A stretch of 64,000 bases of DNA from Dyella_D sp052115385 (GTDB taxonomy: Bacteria; Pseudomonadota; Gammaproteobacteria; Xanthomonadales; Rhodanobacteraceae): NCBI RefSeq assembly GCF_052115385.1, contig NZ_JBFRGP010000003.1:62001-126000 (forward strand), given 5' to 3'. A program made the position numbers and the translations under genes. Of this stretch, positions 16,666-24,602 are shown in pieces. A model generated the notes under the pieces. It had not been told where the DNA came from, searched no databases, and worked only from the letters and a program-made list of their open reading frames with translations. Numbering within the stretch: the first letter of the stretch is position 1; each line of letters begins with the position of its first letter.

Positions 16666-18144
16666 TCAGCCAGCGACGGCGACCACGGACGCCGTCGCAT
16701 GGCGGGGAAGATAGCGGCCGGCACGCAGCGGCTGCGCACTGCCCAGGTGGTAGGACAGCACGCCATTGACCCACACCGCCGCGATGCCCGCCGCCTGCTG
16801 TCGCGGCTGCTCGAACGTGGCGGTGTCGCGCACGGTGTCCGGATCGAACAGCACCAGGTCGGCCCAGTAGCCCTCGCGTACGAAGCCGCGTTCGAGCAGG
16901 CCGAAGCGTTCGGCCGACTGGCCGGTCATCTTGCGCACGGCGGTGGCCAGGCTGAACAGGCCGCGCTCGCGGCTGTAATAGCCCAGCACGCGCGGGAACG
17001 CGCCCCACAGCCGCGGGTGCGGATGGGTGTCGTGCGGCAGGCCGTCGGAGCCGATGGTGGTCGCCGGGTGGGCCAGGATGCCCGCGACATCGGCATCGGA
17101 CATGTTGTGATAGACCGCGTTCGCCGGCTGCAGGCGGCGCGCGGCGTCGAGCAGGCCGGTGCCCCAGTGTCCGGCGATCTGCTTGAGCGTGCGCCCGGCC
17201 AGCTCGGGATGCGGCGACGAGGCGGTGATATCGATCTCGAACTCGTCGGTGACCTGCTTGAGATCGAGCGTGGACGAGCTGGCGATATAGGGGTAGGCAT
17301 CGCAACCCACGGCTTGCTCGCCCTGCGCCGTCTCGATCGCGCGCAGCACTTCGCCGGCGCGGCCCCAATTGGCTGAGCCGGCACATTTCAGATGCGAGAT
17401 CACCACCGGCGCGTGCGCATGCCGGCCGATGCGGCAGGCCTCGTCCATCGCATCGAGAATGCCGGCGAACTCGGTGCGCAGATGCGTCGCGTACATGGCA
17501 CCCGCCGCGGCCAGCGGTTCGGCCAGCGCCATCACTTCCTCCGTAGTGGCGGCAAAGGCATTGCCGTAGGCCAGTCCGGTGGACAGGCCCAGCGCACCGT
17601 GTTCCAGCGCTTCGCGCAACTGCTGGCGCATGGCGTCGATCTCTTCCGCGCTGGCGCAGCGGTCGAGCTGGTCGAGATGGTTTTGGCGCAGCGCCGTATG
17701 CCCGACCAGGGCGGCGACGTTCACCGCCGGTTGCGCATCGGCGATGGCCTGGACGTAGGCGGCGAAGGTGGGATACGCAAACGCATCGGCCGGGCCGAGC
17801 AGATTCATCGGATCGGGCGGCTCGCCATGCAGCGTGACCGGCGCCGCGCTGATGCCGCAGTTGCCCACCACCACCGTGGTCACGCCCTGCGACAGCTTGG
17901 GCAGCATGTCGGGCGCGCGGATCACCTGCAGATCGTCGTGCGTGTGCACGTCGATGAAGCCCGGGGCCAGCGCATGGCCTTCGCCGTCGAACTCGTCGCC
18001 GCCCTGCCAGTCACCGCTGCCGGCGCGGACGATCGCGGCGATGCGGCCGTCGTGAAGGGCCACGTCAAAGCGGCTGTCATCGGTTTCCGCGCCGCTGCCA
18101 TCGATGATGCGAACGCGGCGGATGACGGTGGAGAAATACTGCAT
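16666..18144 (-). CDS. Zinc-dependent N-acyl-D-amino-acid deacylase (D-aminoacylase)
   Basis: A 492-residue amidohydrolase-fold D-aminoacylase. The catalytic and metal residues known from the Alcaligenes enzyme are all in place: His67 and His69 (DVHTHDD), Cys96 (VGNCGIS), His221 (YATHLRTEF), His251 (VISHLKCAG) and Asp367 (IGSDGLPHDTHPHPR). It should cleave an N-acyl group from a D-configured amino acid. D-glucosaminate is formally such an amino acid, so N-acetyl-D-glucosaminate is a possible substrate given the sugar-acid permease and KDG-type kinase alongside. The start at 18144 gives MQYFSTVIRR with gagga upstream; a longer frame to 18327 overlaps the divergent control region. It is cotranscribed with ridA and divergent from the PLP enzyme. 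Confidence 0.93.
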   Translation of the reverse strand: MQYFSTVIRRVRIIDGSGAETDDSRFDVALHDGRIAAIVRAGSGDWQGGDEFDGEGHALAPGFIDVHTHDDLQVIRAPDMLPKLSQGVTTVVVGNCGISAAPVTLHGEPPDPMNLLGPADAFAYPTFAAYVQAIADAQPAVNVAALVGHTALRQNHLDQLDRCASAEEIDAMRQQLREALEHGALGLSTGLAYGNAFAATTEEVMALAEPLAAAGAMYATHLRTEFAGILDAMDEACRIGRHAHAPVVISHLKCAGSANWGRAGEVLRAIETAQGEQAVGCDAYPYIASSSTLDLKQVTDEFEIDITASSPHPELAGRTLKQIAGHWGTGLLDAARRLQPANAVYHNMSDADVAGILAHPATTIGSDGLPHDTHPHPRLWGAFPRVLGYYSRERGLFSLATAVRKMTGQSAERFGLLERGFVREGYWADLVLFDPDTVRDTATFEQPRQQAAGIAAVWVNGVLSYHLGSAQPLRAGRYLPRHATASVVAVAG

Positions 18145-18342
18145 GGCGATCCTCGGTTGGAAGGAGCTGAAGCCTGGCGTCCGGCGGCCATCGGGAGCCG
18201 TCGCAGTGGAATGATCTGACGGGTAAATCTGAAATTTCGATGCGTGCCATGGAGTCGGCGTTTGCATGCGTTCAAGATCGATGACCGATCGCCTATGATC
18301 AAATTTTTCCGTGGCATCCCCTCGCATTTAGGACAATTCCCT

Positions 18343-19623
18343 ATGCTTGATCGAAAGTCGCCGAGTGGCGTGACGCCTTCCTTCGTTCATCCGCTCGACA
18401 AGGGCATCGGTGCGCTGGACGCGCCCTGCGTTCCGGAAGACGTCGCCGCGCGTGGCTGGAATCTGTACGACGAAGACCTGAGCCTGCCCACGGCCGTGCT
18501 GTCGCAATCGCGGCTCGAGCACAACCTGGCATGGATGCAACGCTTCGCCAGCGAATACGGCGCCAGGCTCGCGCCGCACGGCAAGACCACCATGGCGCCG
18601 CGCCTGTTCGCGCGGCAGCTCGAAGCCGGTGCATGGGGCATCACCTTGGCGACGGCGCAGCAGACGCGTGTGGCTTATGCGCATGGCGTGCGGCGCGTGC
18701 TGCTGGCCAACCAGCTGGTCGGGCGGCGCAATATGGCCATGGTGGCCGAACTGCTGGCCGATCCCTCGTTCGAGTTCTTCTGCCTGGTCGATGGTGTGGA
18801 CCAGGTGCGGCAGCTGGCGGCGTTCTTCGGTGCCTTCGGGCAGAGCGTTCAAGTGTTGCTCGAACTGGGTACGCAAGGCGGACGCACCGGCGTGCGCGAC
18901 GATGCGCAAGCGCAGGCTGTGCTCGATGCGCTGGCGCAGACGCAAGGCGTGGTGCGGCTGGCCGGCGTGGAGGTCTACGAGGGCGTGTTGAAGGACGAGG
19001 CGGTGATCCGCGCCTTCCTGCAGCGCGCCGTCCGCACGCTGCAGGCGCTGGCGCAATCCGGTCGTTTGCAGCGCACGCCGGCGGTGCTGAGCGGCGCGGG
19101 CTCGGCGTGGTACGACGTCGTGGCGGAGGAGTTCGCCAAGGCCGAGATCGGCATGCTGCTCGAGGTGGTGCTGCGTCCGGGTTGTTATCTCACCCACGAC
19201 GTCGGCGCGTATCGCGCCGCGCAGGCGCGCATCCGGACCAGCAACCCGATCGCGCAACGCATGCAGTCGAACCTGCTGCCGGCGCTGCAGGTGTGGGCCT
19301 ACGTGCAATCCGTGCCGGAGCCGGAGCTGGCGATCGTGGCGCTGGGCAAGCGCGATGCCGCGTTCGATGCGGGCTTCCCGACGCCGGCTGCACAGTTCCG
19401 CCCCGGCGGGGTCTCGCCTTCGGCGGTGCCGGAGCACTGGGCGATCACCGGCATGATGGACCAGCACGCCTATCTGAAGATCGCCGCCGGCGACGATCTT
19501 CGCGTGGGCGACATGCTCGCCTTCGATATCTCGCACCCCTGCCTGACCTTCGACAAGTGGCGGCAGCTTCCGGTGATCGACGATGCCGGGCAGGTGGTCG
19601 ACATCGTGCAGACCTATTTCTGA
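18343..19623 (+). CDS. PLP- and Zn-dependent D-amino acid dehydratase/deaminase (DSD1/DTA family)
   Basis: A 426-residue fold-type III PLP enzyme of the D-threonine aldolase/D-serine dehydratase family. The PLP lysine is Lys81 (LAPHGKTTMAP), in an alanine-racemase-like barrel. The C-terminal metal pair is His398-x-Cys400 (ISHPCLTFDKW). An H-x-C pair is the arrangement of eukaryotic-type D-serine dehydratase, whereas D-threonine aldolases have H-x-D, so an elimination reaction that releases ammonia is favoured. With ridA, D-aminoacylase, sugar-acid permease and KDG-type kinase around it, D-glucosaminate dehydratase (product KDG) is the best guess, though generic D-amino acid deaminase remains possible. 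Start at 18343 has aggacaattccct upstream. Stop is 19 bases before the kinase start. Confidence 0.87.
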   Translation: MLDRKSPSGVTPSFVHPLDKGIGALDAPCVPEDVAARGWNLYDEDLSLPTAVLSQSRLEHNLAWMQRFASEYGARLAPHGKTTMAPRLFARQLEAGAWGITLATAQQTRVAYAHGVRRVLLANQLVGRRNMAMVAELLADPSFEFFCLVDGVDQVRQLAAFFGAFGQSVQVLLELGTQGGRTGVRDDAQAQAVLDALAQTQGVVRLAGVEVYEGVLKDEAVIRAFLQRAVRTLQALAQSGRLQRTPAVLSGAGSAWYDVVAEEFAKAEIGMLLEVVLRPGCYLTHDVGAYRAAQARIRTSNPIAQRMQSNLLPALQVWAYVQSVPEPELAIVALGKRDAAFDAGFPTPAAQFRPGGVSPSAVPEHWAITGMMDQHAYLKIAAGDDLRVGDMLAFDISHPCLTFDKWRQLPVIDDAGQVVDIVQTYF

Positions 19624-19642
19624 GACGGCAGGACTCAAGCAC

Positions 19643-20572
19643 ATGGCGCAGATCCTGGCCTTCGGCGAGCCGCTCGCCGAGTTCAACCAGACCCGGCCGG
19701 GCAACGCCGAATGGCGGCTCGGCTACGGCGGCGATACTTCCAATTTCTGCATCGCGGCGGCGCGACAAGGCGCGCGTGCCGGCTATATCAGCGCGGTAGG
19801 AGAAGACCGCTTCGGCGCGGGCCTGCGCGAGCTGTGGCAGGCGGAGCAGGTCGATCACACCCATGTGCTGAGCGATGCGCAGGCGCCTACCGGCCTGTAC
19901 TTCGTCTCGCACGATGGGTCCGGACACCACTTCGATTATCTGCGGGCGGGCTCCGCCGCAAGCCGCTATGCCGCGGTGCAACTGCCGCGGCCGGCGATCG
20001 CTGCGGCGCACGCCCTGCATCTGTCGGGCATCAGCCTGGCGATCAGCCAGAGCGCCTGCGATGCCGGCCTGGCCGCGATGGAACAGGCGCGCGCGGCCGG
20101 CGTGATGGTCTCGTTCGACACCAATCTGCGCTTGCGCCTGTGGCCGCTGGCGCGTGCCCGCGCGGTGATGCGCGAAGCCTTGTCGATGTGCGACTTGTGC
20201 CTGCCGAGCTGGGACGACATCACCGCCGTGCTCGATTGCCATGAGCGCGACGCCATCGTCGATACCTTGCTGTCGTGGGGGATCAAGCTGGTCGCACTGA
20301 AGATGGGTGCGCGCGGCTGCTATGTCGCCACGCCGGAGCAACGCAGCCTGGTGCCGCCGCACGCCGTCGACGCGGTCGACGCCACCGGCGCGGGGGACTG
20401 CTTTGGCGGCGCCTTCGTCGCGCGCCTGGTGGCGGGCGACGATGCGGTGACGGCGGCCCGCTATGCCAATGTGGCCGCGGCGCTGTCGACCACCGGCTAC
20501 GGCGCCATCGCCTCCATTCCCCATGCCGACGTGGTGCACGCCGAGTTGAGCAGACACGCCTGCGTTTCATGA
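19643..20572 (+). CDS. kdgK: PfkB-family sugar kinase, 2-keto-3-deoxygluconate kinase-like
   Basis: A 309-residue ribokinase-fold sugar kinase. The N-terminal substrate lid (FGEPLAEFNQ, GYGGDTSNFCIAAARQG, YISAVGEDRFG), the YLRAGSAAS segment typical of KDG kinases, FDTNLRLRLWPL and the C-terminal anion-hole/catalytic-Asp motif (DATGAGDCFGGAFVARL) are all visible. KdgK phosphorylates 2-keto-3-deoxygluconate to KDPG, feeding the Entner-Doudoroff aldolase. The ATG at 19643 has a cggcagga site and follows the PLP enzyme by 19 bases, so they form one operon. A KDG-type kinase in a deacylase/dehydratase cluster is the main clue to the pathway. No KDPG aldolase is in the window. Confidence 0.88.
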   Translation: MAQILAFGEPLAEFNQTRPGNAEWRLGYGGDTSNFCIAAARQGARAGYISAVGEDRFGAGLRELWQAEQVDHTHVLSDAQAPTGLYFVSHDGSGHHFDYLRAGSAASRYAAVQLPRPAIAAAHALHLSGISLAISQSACDAGLAAMEQARAAGVMVSFDTNLRLRLWPLARARAVMREALSMCDLCLPSWDDITAVLDCHERDAIVDTLLSWGIKLVALKMGARGCYVATPEQRSLVPPHAVDAVDATGAGDCFGGAFVARLVAGDDAVTAARYANVAAALSTTGYGAIASIPHADVVHAELSRHACVS

Positions 20573-20601
20573 GTGGTGGAAGGCTCCGATAAGCGGCACG
20601 G

Positions 20602-20634
20602 GTTCCTGGCCGGCGGGATCCACCGGCCGGGAAC
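20602..20634. terminator. Hairpin between kinase and convergent barrel gene
   Basis: Inverted repeat with arms gttcctggccgg and ccggccgggaac around a short loop, in the 76-bp gap between convergent genes. No T run follows on either strand, so termination there would be weak or Rho-assisted. Confidence 0.45.
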
Positions 20635-20648
20635 GTCATGGCTGCCGT

Positions 20649-21644
20649 TCAATACGCCATATTGAAGGCGGCCCGCGGACTCACGAACGAGCGCGTGTTG
20701 TGGCCGGCCACGCTCACCTGGGCCCCGACGATCAGGCCGTACTGGCTGTTGAAGTTGTATTCGATGCCGGGCGTCACGCTGTAGACCGCGCCGTAGTTGT
20801 CCGTGCGCCGCATCGCCCACCGCTTGCCTTCCTTGCCGTGCACGTCGCCGTCCAGCCTGGCGCGGCCCTGGCGGCTGGCGCTGACGTCCAGCGCCAGCAC
20901 CCAGCGCGGGTCCAGGCTGTATTCGGCGCCGACGCTGAGGCTGAGCTGCGCGCCGGGGTGATAGCGCCCGCGAAAGCCGCGCGGCGTGCTGTACACGCTG
21001 ACGTCGCGCAGGCGTACCGCCGGAGGGCGCGGACTCCAGGAGAGCTGGCCGCGGATGCGCAGCGGCCGCTCGTTGGGCATCCAGAACGTCCGCTGCGCGA
21101 GCAGCGACAGCGTAGTGCGCCGCGCGCCGCTGCCCATCGCGTCGAAGGCGTGGTCGCGCAGGGAGTCGTAAGGAGCGGTAAGCAGGTTGTGCTGCACGAA
21201 CACTGACACGGCCGGCCGGGTGCCGTCCTGGCTCGGTGCCTGCAGCAGGTATTGCAGGCGCACCGAGGCGTCGGTGGCGCGCATGGCGGTGGTGTGCTTG
21301 CCGTTCTCCGAGGTGCGGGCGGCGCCCAGGTTCAACTTGCCGGTCAGGCGTGGCGCGATGCCGTAGGCGATCGGCAGCAGTACCTGCCATTGCGAGGAGG
21401 AGTGCGGCAGTTTCCTGGATTGTCCCGATGCGTCGTAGCGTTCGTTGGCGTAGATGTAGATCAGATTGGGCGTGAGGATGAGCGCGCCCTGGCGCACGGT
21501 GTTCGGATTGGAAGTGACCAGCGTGCCGGTGTAGTTGATTTCGGGAGGTATGCGATCTTCCGCGAACACGGCGGGAGAGCAGGCCAGCAGGAGCAGCGGC
21601 AGGTATCGTGCAAGTCCCGGTTGTTTCGTCTTCGTTTGCAGCAT
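20649..21644 (-). CDS. Outer-membrane beta-barrel 'transporter' protein, function unknown
   Basis: A 331-residue exported protein. The N-terminus is a Sec signal (LPLLLLACSPAVFAED) cleaved near residue 28. The rest alternates short amphipathic strands rich in Tyr, Arg, Ser and Gly (GLIVGAQVSVAGHN, YSVTPGIEYNFNSQYG) and ends in the aromatic pattern of outer-membrane barrels (RAAFNMAY). It resembles the broad family of proteins annotated as transporters near aromatic and sugar-acid catabolic operons, but I cannot name a substrate. The start at 21644 puts the signal peptide first; the open frame continues upstream without family support. Being next to the amino-sugar-acid island it could be its outer-membrane port, which is only positional inference. 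Confidence 0.75.
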   Translation of the reverse strand: MLQTKTKQPGLARYLPLLLLACSPAVFAEDRIPPEINYTGTLVTSNPNTVRQGALILTPNLIYIYANERYDASGQSRKLPHSSSQWQVLLPIAYGIAPRLTGKLNLGAARTSENGKHTTAMRATDASVRLQYLLQAPSQDGTRPAVSVFVQHNLLTAPYDSLRDHAFDAMGSGARRTTLSLLAQRTFWMPNERPLRIRGQLSWSPRPPAVRLRDVSVYSTPRGFRGRYHPGAQLSLSVGAEYSLDPRWVLALDVSASRQGRARLDGDVHGKEGKRWAMRRTDNYGAVYSVTPGIEYNFNSQYGLIVGAQVSVAGHNTRSFVSPRAAFNMAY

Positions 21645-21862
21645 GAGCGAACGCCTCTCGCGGTAGGGAGACGCTTCAATACACTCAGCTGGAAAGCCGA
21701 TGAAATGCGGAAGACTCTGAATTTTGAGTGCGCTTGCCGCGCTGCGCACGCGGCAAGCCGCATGGGATATGGCGTTGTCTCGATGGGTCGGGAAAGAGTC
21801 CCAATTTTCGGTTGGCGTGCAGTGCGGCCGCTTTTCATCGATAGCGCGCAGCGCTGGCGCCG
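21645..21862. other. Intergenic region upstream of barrel gene
   Basis: This region should hold the barrel gene's promoter. The only strong structure is an inverted repeat with arms gcttgccgcg (21732-21741) and cgcggcaagc (21749-21758). No gene is seen. Confidence 0.4.
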
Positions 21863-21895
21863 AAAAAAATAAGGCCGGCATAAAGCCGGCCTTAT
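21863..21895 (-). terminator. Intrinsic terminator of rho
   Basis: On the - strand a perfect 11-bp stem (ataaggccggc with its complement) is followed by TTATTTTTTTC. It lies about 20 bases past the rho stop codon, so rho itself ends at a Rho-independent site. Confidence 0.85.
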
Positions 21896-21916
21896 CGAGT
21901 GAAACGCGGATGCGCT

Positions 21917-23698
21917 TCAGCGCTTCATGGAGTTGAAGAACTCGTCGTTGGTCTTGGTGTTCTTCATCTTGTCCAGCATGAACTCCATCGCCGCCAGCTC
22001 GTCCATCGGATGCAGCAGCTTGCGCAGGATCCAGATCTTGGAAAGCATGTCCGGATCGATCAGCAAGTCCTCGCGGCGGGTGCCGGAGCGGTTGATGTCG
22101 ATGGCCGGATACACGCGCTTCTCGGAGATGCGGCGGTTCAGGTGCACTTCCATGTTGCCGGTGCCCTTGAACTCCTCGTAGATCACCTCGTCCATCTTGC
22201 TGCCGGTGTCGGTCAGCGCGGTGGCGATGATGGTCAGCGAGCCGCCTTCCTCCACGTTGCGCGCGGCGCCGAAGAAGCGCTTGGGCCGCTGCAGCGCGTT
22301 GGCGTCCACGCCGCCGGTGAGCACCTTGCCGGAGCTGGGCACCACGGTGTTGTAGGCGCGGGCCAGGCGGGTGATCGAGTCGAGCAGGATCACCACGTCC
22401 TTCTTGTGCTCGACCAGGCGCTTGGCGCGCTCGATCACCATCTCGGCGACCTGCACGTGGCGCACGGCGGGCTCGTCGAAGGTGGAGCTGATCACTTCGG
22501 CGCGCACGGTGCGGGCGATTTCGGTCACTTCCTCCGGGCGCTCATCGATCAGCAGCATGATGAGGTGGACGTCCGGGTGGTTGTACTGGATGGCCTGCGC
22601 GACGTTCTGCAGCATCATCGTCTTACCGGACTTCGGCTGCGACACGATCAGGCCGCGCTGGCCGCGGCCGATCGGCGCCACCAGGTCCAGGATGCGGCCG
22701 GTGATGTCTTCGGTGGAGCCGTTGCCGCGCTCGAGATGGAACGCCTTGCGCGGGAACAGCGGCGTCAGGTTCTCGAACAGCATCTTGTTCTTCGACGCTT
22801 CCGGCGGGTCGCCGTTGATGTCGTCGACCTTCAGCAGCGCGAAGTAGCGCTCGCCTTCCTTCGGATGGCGCACGCGCCCGGTGATGTAGTCGCCGGTGCG
22901 CAGGTTGAAGCGGCGGATCTGGCTGGGCGAGACGTAGATGTCGTCCGGGCCGGCCAGGTAGGACTCGTCGGCCGAGCGCAGGAAGCCGAAGCCGTCCTGC
23001 AGGATTTCCAGCACGCCCTCGGCCCAGATGCCGCCGCCGGAGCGGGCGTGGGCCTTGAGGATGTTGAACACCACGTCCTGCTTGCGGGCGCGGGCGACGC
23101 CTTCCTGGATGCCCAGCGATTCGGCGAATTCCAGCAGCTGGATCGCGTTCTTGCGCTTGAGCTCGGTCAGGTTGATCAGGCGGTCGTTGCTGCCGGCGTC
23201 GGCGTACTCGTCGTCCACCGGCAAGCCATTGTTATTGCGCACATGTTGCTGGCCACCGCCCTGGTTGCCCTGGCCGCCGCCCTGGCCACCCGGGCCACGC
23301 TGCTGCTGTTGCGGCGGGTTGCCGTTGCGCTCGTGGCGGCGCCGGCGGCCGCGGTCATTGCGGTCGTTGCGACGGTCGTTGTTCGGGTTCTGGCCGCCCT
23401 GCTGCTGCGGCTGGCCACCTTCGCGAGCCTGCTGCGGCGCGCCCTCGCGGGGTGCGGCATCGCCCTGGAAGGCAGGTGCGGAGTCGACCGGCAGGCTAGC
23501 CTGCACCGGTATGGGCGGCAGCGGCGGCGGCGGCTCGAATGCGGGCTTTTCCACGCGGGACGCGCTCTCGGCGGCAGCCGCCGCAGCGGCAGCGGCGGAT
23601 TTGCGTGGCGCGCGGGTACGCGGCGTTTCGGACGCAGTCTTGGATTCGGCGCTCTTGGCGTCGTTCTGGTCTTGGCTTTCGATATCAGACACGGGCAA
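21917..23698 (-). CDS. rho: Transcription termination factor Rho with long disordered insert
   Basis: A 593-residue Rho, the hexameric RNA translocase that ends transcription. The core is canonical: N-terminal helical part (LINLTELKRKNAIQLLEFAESLG), OB-fold RNA site (LEILQDGFGFLRS), Walker A (QPKSGKT), Walker B (LIMLLIDERPEEV), Q and R loops (SGKVLTGGVDANAL). It is about 175 residues longer than E. coli Rho. The extra N-terminal part is low-complexity: a poly-Ala run, a Pro-rich stretch, then a Gln/Asn/Arg/Gly-rich segment with runs of Q, N and G. Such inserts are known in several bacterial lineages and can alter RNA binding or condensation. It sits downstream of trxA and divergent from rhlB, as in E. 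coli (rhlB, trxA, rho). Confidence 0.97.
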   Translation of the reverse strand: MPVSDIESQDQNDAKSAESKTASETPRTRAPRKSAAAAAAAAAESASRVEKPAFEPPPPLPPIPVQASLPVDSAPAFQGDAAPREGAPQQAREGGQPQQQGGQNPNNDRRNDRNDRGRRRRHERNGNPPQQQQRGPGGQGGGQGNQGGGQQHVRNNNGLPVDDEYADAGSNDRLINLTELKRKNAIQLLEFAESLGIQEGVARARKQDVVFNILKAHARSGGGIWAEGVLEILQDGFGFLRSADESYLAGPDDIYVSPSQIRRFNLRTGDYITGRVRHPKEGERYFALLKVDDINGDPPEASKNKMLFENLTPLFPRKAFHLERGNGSTEDITGRILDLVAPIGRGQRGLIVSQPKSGKTMMLQNVAQAIQYNHPDVHLIMLLIDERPEEVTEIARTVRAEVISSTFDEPAVRHVQVAEMVIERAKRLVEHKKDVVILLDSITRLARAYNTVVPSSGKVLTGGVDANALQRPKRFFGAARNVEEGGSLTIIATALTDTGSKMDEVIYEEFKGTGNMEVHLNRRISEKRVYPAIDINRSGTRREDLLIDPDMLSKIWILRKLLHPMDELAAMEFMLDKMKNTKTNDEFFNSMKR

Positions 23699-23846
23699 AC
23701 CTCACGGGGCGCCGTTAAGTACAGGAGGGAAGGGTGCGCGCGGGGCGCGAAGGGCGCGGGGGGACGGGAGTCCCGACAGGCCCGAGGAATCTAACACCCG
23801 CCGCGCGGCGCCGTAAAGCGGGCGGCGGGTGAAGGGGGTGGTTGCT

Positions 23847-24173
23847 TCAGATCGACTTGTCGATCAACTGCTTCAGCTGGCCCTTGCTGACGGCGCCGAT
23901 CTGGGTGGCTTCGACCTTGCCGCCCTTGAACACCATCAGGGTGGGGATGCCGCGCACGCCGTAGTCGCGGGGCGTCTTCTGGTTGTGGTCGATATTGATC
24001 TTGACGATGCGCAGCTTGCCTTTGTATTCCTCGGCCAGTTCGTTCAGGGCCGGCGCGATCGCCTTGCAGGGGCCGCACCACTCCGCCCAGAAGTCCAGCA
24101 GGACGGGGGTATCGGACTCCAGCACTTCCTTCTGGAAGGCGTCGTCGCTTACATGGGTAATCAGGTCGCTCAC
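23847..24173 (-). CDS. trxA: Thioredoxin 1
   Basis: A 108-residue thioredoxin, the general cytoplasmic disulfide reductant for ribonucleotide reductase, Msr enzymes and others. The active site is FWAEWCGPCK at about residues 28-37, with the cis-Pro segment VRGIPTLMVFK and a preserved buried Asp (LLDFW). Length is standard. The start at 24173 is preceded by a ggagacc-type site. It lies 148 bases upstream of rho on the same strand and is divergent from the rhlB homologue with a 429-bp gap, reproducing the conserved rhlB/trxA/rho neighbourhood. Confidence 0.97.
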   Translation of the reverse strand: MSDLITHVSDDAFQKEVLESDTPVLLDFWAEWCGPCKAIAPALNELAEEYKGKLRIVKINIDHNQKTPRDYGVRGIPTLMVFKGGKVEATQIGAVSKGQLKQLIDKSI

Positions 24174-24602
24174 CGGGGTCTCCGATTGACAGGTAGGGGA
24201 AGGTTTGACGACCGCGCGGCCAGCATCGGCTACACTGGGGCGCCCATGAAGCGCGGGTCGGACCGGAAAAAGGAAGTGATGCCGTTGCGGCAGGCCTCCA
24301 TTCCAGCGTAACTCAGGGCACGATTCAAGCGATTCAAGGGCCGCCTTCGCGGCAGTTCCGGCGATATAGGGAAGCGGGCAGAGCCGCCTGTTTCCCTATG
24401 TCGGCGGAACTGCCGGTCGTCAAGGCCCGCCACCTCGGCGCCAGTCGCGAGGCGCACCGCGGTCACCCGCGAGCCCTCGCCGCTGACCGGCCAACCTGTC
24501 GCGCTGGCCGGCGCCGCACCCTTAACCCGTCCTCCAGGCTTTCCGACCGCCTCCGGGACAGGGCGAGCCGCTATGCGGCCGCCCCACCGACGACTGACAT
24601 CC
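24174..24602. other. Divergent trxA-rhlB intergenic region
   Basis: A 429-bp region holding both promoters and probably a long rhlB leader. The outstanding element is the 66-bp hairpin at 24350-24415, described separately. A short ATG-initiated frame near 24246 is not supported by codon pattern or ribosome-binding site. No RNA gene could be identified with confidence. Confidence 0.5.
24350..24415. promoter_or_regulatory. 66-bp near-perfect hairpin in presumed rhlB leader
   Basis: Two 30-base arms (left begins cggcagttccg, right ends cggaactgccg) pair at 27 of 30 positions around an agagcc loop; one of the mismatches is a G-U pair in RNA on the + strand. The internal parts of the arms include atagggaa and ttccctat. 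It lies about 190 bases before the rhlB start codon with no gene between. Candidate roles are an mRNA-stability or feedback element for the helicase, or an inserted repeat unit. No copy with the same arms was noticed elsewhere in the window. Confidence 0.65.

Noticed and set aside
16240..20572. Plain D-amino acid utilisation operon
   Set aside because: It would explain deacylase, PLP enzyme and RidA, but not the GntP permease or the KDG-type kinase in the same operon; kept as an alternative only.
24246..24311. Small open frame upstream of rhlB (MKRGSDRKKEV...)
   Set aside because: No good ribosome-binding site, very short and no coding bias; probably leader sequence.
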